Shown: positions 59,198 through 64,000 of the stretch, one piece after another
Layout of the letters: each line of letters starts with the position of its first letter
Position numbering within the stretch: the first letter of the stretch is position 1
Origin: Bromus sterilis
Lineage: Eukaryota; Streptophyta; Magnoliopsida; Poales; Poaceae
NCBI GenBank assembly: GCA_950022295.1
Contig: OX465598.1
Span: 121,503,001-121,567,000 of the forward strand
Direction of reading: 5' to 3'
DNA length: 64,000 nucleotides
Notes under the pieces: generated by a model
Databases searched by the model: none
What the model was told of the DNA's origin: nothing
Seen by the model: the letters and a program-made list of their open reading frames with translations, nothing else
Made by a program: the position numbers and the translations under genes

Positions 59198-61729
59198 TCA
59201 GTGTGGAAGAAGTCAGGAACCACAATATACGGCGTAGTCCCGGGCAAAGTAGCAACCTCCATTGGGGCAATACAGCTTGATGTGATCTTCGGCAGCAAGC
59301 GCAACTTCGCAAATCAGGCACTCGAGTTCAAAGTGCTTGACTGGCAGTCGCAGTATCACGCCATACTCGGGAGACCAGCGTTCGCACAGTTCATGGCGGT
59401 TCCACACTATGCATATCTCAAGCTCGAGATGCCAGGACCTGCAGGAATCATCACAGTCAAAGGAAGCTTCGTCAAATCGGACCAGTGCGACCGCGATTTC
59501 CACAAAGTCTCCTACACATTCGGAGCCCAACAACAGCTCAAAGAAATAGCCATGGTGACGGAGAAAAGCATATTTCCACTAGAAAACAGAAGTGAGACAA
59601 AGGAATTCGGTCGCGACTTCAGCGTCGACAGCGACACGACCACACACCAAGTACACCCAACAGACCCAGAGAAGACAGTCCGCGTATATGCCCACCTTCC
59701 AGAAGAGAAAGCAACCGCCCTCATAACTTTCCTTCGCGAAGAGTGGAAATTTTTTGCTTGGTTCCGAGCCGACATGCCCGGGATACCACGAGAATTCGCG
59801 GAACACGCGCTCCACATTAAGCCAAACACGAAGCCAGTAAAACAGGCGCTGCGACGGTTCTCAGAGCCCAAACGCAGAGCAATTGAAGAAGAAATCAATC
59901 GACTACTCGACGCACAGTTCATCAGAGAGAGAAAGAAAGCAACATGGATAGCAAACACATTCCTAGTCCCTAAAAAGGACACCGAGGTACTAAGGATGTG
60001 CGTCGACTATGGGCCCATCAACAAGCACTGCCCAAAAGACCACTTCCCCCTGCCAAGAATCGATCAAATAATCAAGTCCACAGCAGGATGCGACCTCCTC
60101 TCCTTCCTTGACGCATACTCAGGATACAATCATATCAGGATGAAGGAAGAAGACGAAGATCACACCTCATTCATCACCCCCTATGGAGTATTCTGCTACC
60201 AAACAATGCCTTTTGGTCTAAAAAACGTGAGAGCCACGTACCAGCGGATGATGCAAGCATGCTTGAGAGACCAGATTGGAAGGAACGTTCAAGTCTACGT
60301 GGATGTCATCGTCATCAAAACTTACAGCGCAAAAACGCTACTCGACGACCTCCGCGAGACATTCGCGGCCCTCAACAAGTACAGGATTAAGCTTAATCCC
60401 AAAAAATGCGGGTTTGGCGTCCCAGCCGAAAAACTTCTCGGATACATGGTCTCTGCCCGAGGAATCGAAGCAAACCCGGAAAAGTTCCAAGCAATCGCCA
60501 AGATGCAAAGGCCAACCAACATCAGAGGAATACAGCAGCTCACAGGAAAGCTCGCAGCACTGAGCCGCTTCATCAACAGGTTGGGCGAAAGAACTTTGCC
60601 ATTTTATAAACTGCTGAGAAAGGGAGAAAAATTCGAATGGACGGAGGAAGCAAGCAACGCATTCGCGGACTTAAAGAAGGCCCTCTCGACCCCACCAATC
60701 CAGGCGGTGCCTAAAGAAAGGGAAAAGTTGTATCTCTACATAGCAGCACGCAGTAGTGTCGTGAGCACAGTACTCGTTGTCGAACGGGAAGAAGAAGGGA
60801 AAATCCAGAGCATCCAGAGACCAATCTACTACCTCAGCACACTACTCACAAAGCCACAGAAGCGGTATCCACACTACCAGAAGCTCCTGCTCGCCATCAT
60901 CATGAACTCCAGGAAAGTATCGCACTACTTCGACGAACACTCCATCACAATCGTGAGCAGCGCACCACTCGCGGACATCCTCAACAACCCCGGAGCGACC
61001 GGTCGAGTCGCCGAGTGGAACATGGAGCTCAGCCCACGAGACCTGCAGTTCAAACACCCAACAGTAATCAAAGCCCAACTACTCCCAGATTTCCTGGTCG
61101 AGTGGGCAGAAGTCCAAATACCAGGTCCCCCAGACCTATCCAATTCATGGACAATGTACTTCGACGGATCCAAAAGACAGCAAGGAGCCGGAGCAGGCGT
61201 CTTCCTAGTCTCCCCCAAAGGAACGAATCTCAAATACATCCTCCAGATCAATTTCAGCAATGCCTCCAACAACGAAGCAGAGTACAAGGCGCTAATTCAC
61301 GGCATGCGCATGGCAAAAACTTGCGGTGCCACTCGCCTATCGATCTATGGCGACCCCAACCTCGTCGTCCAGCAGGCAATGAGAGACTGCAACGCAGTCT
61401 TAGACAACATGGCAGCTTACCAGAAGCTCTACAACACGCTAGAAGGAGGATTCGACGGCTGTGAACACAACCACATCCACAAAGCAAACAATACAGAAGC
61501 CGACGAACTCGCGAACATCGGGTCGACTCGAGGACCAATACCACCAAGCGTTTTCCTCGAAAGCATCAATCAGAGATCAATAAAAGCAAAGCCAGCAGAG
61601 CCCAAAGCAGTCGCAGAAGAAGATGACACAAACGAGCCAGCACAGGTGGCGGAAACGGACGCAGCTGACGATACAAACAACCAAGCAATCGAAGACGAAG
61701 CACCAGCAGCACTCGAAGACCCGTCCTAG
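59198..61729 (+). pseudogene. Protease C-terminus, RT, RNase H and second RNase H of element I
   Basis: Same frame as the gag part. Protease ends near 59530 (I-L-G-R-P-A near 59372). RT runs from about 59730 to 60580, with F-L-D-A-Y-S-G-Y near 60105, M-P-F-G-L-K-N near 60208, and Y-V-D-V at 60296-60307, where Y-V-D-D is expected; the second catalytic Asp is Val. The first RNase H domain is at about 60710-61080. The second, Tat-type domain is at about 61140-61530, with F-D-G-S, N-N-E-A-E-Y, G-D-P-N-L-V-V and A-D-E-L-A. An acidic linker follows. TAG at 61727-61729 ends the frame where integrase should begin. Confidence 0.88.
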
Positions 61730-62962
61730 GCAAGACCTTTTATTCGATTCCTAATCGAAGGCACCCTACCGCAAGACGTCCCAGAAGCCCGACGCATCAG
61801 TCGGCGATCCAAAGCATTCACAGTAATCAACAGACAACTCTACAAGCGCAGCATTTCCCAGGTCCTACAAAAATGCATAGACGAGGAAGACGGCAAAGAC
61901 CTACTACTAGAGATTCACGAAGGCACATGCGGGCACCATGCCACCAGTCGAGCACTCATGGAAAAGGCCTTTCGAGTAGGATTCTATTGGACAACAGCCA
62001 TGAGAAACGCAGAGGATATCGTGCGGCGTTGCATCGCCTGCCAAAAGTTCGCCAGCAGGCCGCACGCCCCAGCATCAGAACTCAAAACCATAGCACTATC
62101 ATGGAAATTCGCCACATGGGGACTCAACATGGTAGGCCCGCTCAAGAAATCATCAAAAGGAGGAAGAACACATCTATTGGTTGCAGTCGACAAATTCACC
62201 AAATGGATTGAGGCAGTACCAATCACCAGCTCAACAGCCCTCACGGCAGTCAACTTCATCAAATCAATCATCTTCAGATTCGGAGTACCACACAACATCA
62301 TCACGGACAACGGTACAAACTTCACAGCAGCAGAATTCCAAAACTTCTGCCAGGAGTTGGCCATCCAAATCAACTACGCATCAGTCGCACACCCGCAGTC
62401 AAACGGCCAGGTGGAGAAAGCAAACGGCTTAGTATGCGGAGGAATAAAGAAGCGACTCCTGGCACCACTCGAGCAAGCCGCGGGCAACTGGATAGAAGAG
62501 CTCCCCGCAATTCTATGAATCCTACGCACCACCCCGAACAGTTCAACCCAATATACTCCCTTCTTCTTGGTATACGGAGCAGAAGCAGTGCTACCACACG
62601 ACCTAAAATTCGGAGCACCCAGAATCTCAGGGTACGAAGAAGAAGAGGCAGAAGAAGCACCGCAGAATGACAAGGACCTAGCAGACGAATCCCGAGACAC
62701 GGCCATCACAAGATCTGAAGGGTACCAAGACAAGCTGCGTACATATCAAAGCAGCCGCCTGCGGACCAGATCGTTCAACAAAGGATACCTTGTGCTACGG
62801 ATAATACAGGAAAAAGTGCACAAACTTGCCCCACAGTGGGAAGGGTCGTTCATCATCACGGAAGTCAAATGAGGAGGAGCATACAGACTGGCGAATCCGA
62901 AGACCAATGAGGACGTGGGAAACCCATGGAACATAGCGAACCTATGCTTGTTCTACCCATAA
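61730..62962 (+). pseudogene. Integrase of element I (two stops, one catalytic change)
   Basis: Continues the same frame. The zinc-binding H-H-C-C module is at about 61915-62045 (C-G-H-H near 61929, C-I-A-C-Q-K-F near 62033). In the core, W-G-L-N-M-V-G-P at about 62117-62140 has Asn (codon 62126-62128) where the first catalytic Asp stands in relatives. The second Asp (T-D-N-G-T, near 62306) and Glu (Q-V-E-K-A, near 62410) remain. Premature stops are TGA at 62516-62518 and TGA at 62870-62872. The frame ends at TAA 62960-62962. Integrase would insert the DNA copy; this one should be inactive. Confidence 0.87.
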
Positions 62963-63056
62963 GCATCCTAGGCAATATCAAAACATCGGCAGCAGCACTG
63001 ATCGGCAACTCATGTAAAAATTCAAAGGAATAAAGAAATGTTCCCCAAAACATCTT
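62963..63056 (+). other. Short untranslated stretch of element I
   Basis: Between the integrase stop and the tandem array; no feature recognised. Confidence 0.5.
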
Positions 63057-63553
63057 ACAAGCACTCGGGGGCTCGAGCCTAGAACTCCCCCCGAGAGACG
63101 CTATCTTCGCGAACGCGACTTTTACTCACAAGCACTCGGGGGCTTGAGCCTAGAACTCCCCCGAGAGACGCTATCTTCGCGAACGCGACTTCACTTACAA
63201 GCACTTGGGGGCTCGAGCCTAGAACTCTCCCCGAGAGACGCTATCTTCGCGAACGCGACTTTTACTTACAAGCACTCGGGGACTCGAGCCTAGAACTCCC
63301 CCCCAGAGAGATGCTATCTTCACGAACGCGACTTGTACTTACAAGCACTCGGGGGCTCGAGCCTAGAACTCCCCCCGAGAAACGCTATCATCGCGAACGC
63401 GACTTTTACTTACAAGCACTCCGGGGCTCAAGCCTATAACTCCCCCCGAGAGATGCTATCTTCGCGAATACGACTTTTACTTACAAGCACTTGGGGGCTC
63501 GAGCCTAGAACTCCCCTCGAGAAACGATATCCTCGCAAACGCGACTGTTACTT
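63057..63553 (+). repeat. 71-bp tandem array in the 3' region of element I
   Basis: Seven units start at 63057, 63128, 63197, 63268, 63341, 63412 and 63483 (69-73 bp). Each has acaagcactcgggggctcga, then cctagaactcccc, gctatcttcgcgaa, and ends gcgacttttactt. A degraded eighth unit extends to about 63620. There are no unique spacers, so this is an ordinary tandem repeat. The open frame 63333-63704 reads through it and is not a gene. Confidence 0.92.
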
Positions 63554-63620
63554 AAGACCCGGGGGCTCAGCCATAAAACCCCCACTAAAGGAAGTCATCC
63601 TCAACAAAGACGCGACTCTC

Positions 63621-63886
63621 TCCAAAAAGACAAAACCCAAGCCAAAGAAAGTTGCAACAGTGAACGATTCCTTAGTCTTCACCCGACCGCAAGCGATCGC
63701 CTAAAGACTCGGGGTCTACTCCCATCGGGAGCGCTGACGCGCACCCGATCTAGACTTGCAAAAATTCAAAGACAAGCCACAAACCAGTGAGATAAAAAAT
63801 ACATAAAGCCTAGGCTTGATTCTACAAATCAAATGTAGCCTCGGGAGATACTCCCATTGGGAGCGCTTGCGCGCACCCAAGAAAAT
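63621..63886 (+). other. 3' noncoding sequence of element I
   Basis: Contains two related phrases, actcccatcgggagcgct (63719-63736) and actcccattgggagcgct (63850-63867), each with an inverted ctccca/tgggag stem and followed by gcgcaccc. No ORF is supported. Confidence 0.5.
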
Positions 63887-64000
63887 ATTACAAAGGAGTC
63901 GAAGACATACTCATTACAAAGGAGTCGAAGACATACTCATTACAAAGGAGTCGAAGACATTCTCATTACAAAGGAGTCGAAGACATTTCATTACAAAGAA
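63887..64000 (+). repeat. 26-bp tandem array at window end
   Basis: Units start at 63887, 63913, 63939, 63965 and 63990, each attacaaaggagtcgaagac plus atactc or similar; the last is cut by the window end. Total number unknown. Confidence 0.9.

Larger units (their letters stand above)
57510..64000 (+). mobile_element. Element I: Tat-lineage Ty3/gypsy retrotransposon, 5' LTR to 3' UTR
   Basis: The LTR end is at 58144, followed by a primer-binding site, a shortened gag, protease, RT, RNase H, a second RNase H-like domain, integrase (ending 62962), and a long 3' region with tandem repeats. The window stops before the 3' LTR. Two RNase H-type domains in series are the mark of the Tat lineage, and tandem repeats in the 3' region are also common there. 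The whole gag-pol is in one frame but carries four stops. The left boundary of the LTR is uncertain. Confidence 0.85.

Noticed and set aside
63057..63553. Regular direct repeats resembling a CRISPR array
   Set aside because: Units follow each other without unique spacers and lie in a plant retrotransposon; they are ordinary tandem repeats.

Overview
The window is plant repeat DNA. It appears to come from a large grass genome, most likely Triticeae (wheat/barley group). That rests on very long LTRs, Athila-type elements whose LTRs begin TGATACG and end CGTATCA, a BARE/Angela-like copia LTR pair (TGTTGGG...CCAACA), a SIRE/Maximus-like copia, a Tat-type gypsy and a CACTA transposon with TTTGCCGTCTGC-type subterminal repeats. 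I found no convincing host gene, no tRNA or rRNA gene and no CRISPR array. Nearly all the sequence is transposable element, and most coding parts are broken.

Layout. 1-5805 is the 3' part of a plus-strand Athila-like element (D). It has a broken protease, an extra ORF and a 3' LTR at 4417-5805. D sits inside the left LTR of element A (minus strand, 5806-13308). A has LTRs of about 1.7 kb and encodes only gag and protease. A sits inside element B (minus strand). B's visible internal part is 13309-15592 and its 5' LTR is split into 15593-16044 and 40288-41568. The LTR of B is split by element C (minus strand, 16045-40287, duplication GCAAT). C carries a CACTA element (17848-19463, duplication ACA). 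Its gag-protease ORF is cut by a 14-kb copia element E (23239-37277, duplication GGTTT). To the right, an unassigned LTR-like sequence G (41569-56080) is cut by a BARE-like copia F (42788-51123, duplication TCTTC) and a solo gypsy LTR H (51544-54413, duplication TCTGT). 56081 to about 57500 is unassigned. From there to the window end lies a Tat-type gypsy element I with gag-pol, a 71-bp tandem array and a 26-bp tandem array; its 3' LTR is outside the window.

How the parts relate. A, B and C share LTRs and 3' untranslated sequence. A and C carry gag-protease, while B has an unrelated acidic ORF in the same slot. None of the three carries reverse transcriptase or integrase, so they would need enzymes from an autonomous Athila-type relative. 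E carries full copia gag-pol remnants plus a very long third ORF that seems to have its own TATA box and 5' leader. F has nearly identical LTRs but a decayed interior, which suggests it moved using another element's proteins. The strongest points for follow-up are the E third ORF, the tandem amplification of the RT active-site segment in F, the ORF swap in B, and the nonsense and catalytic-site changes in I.
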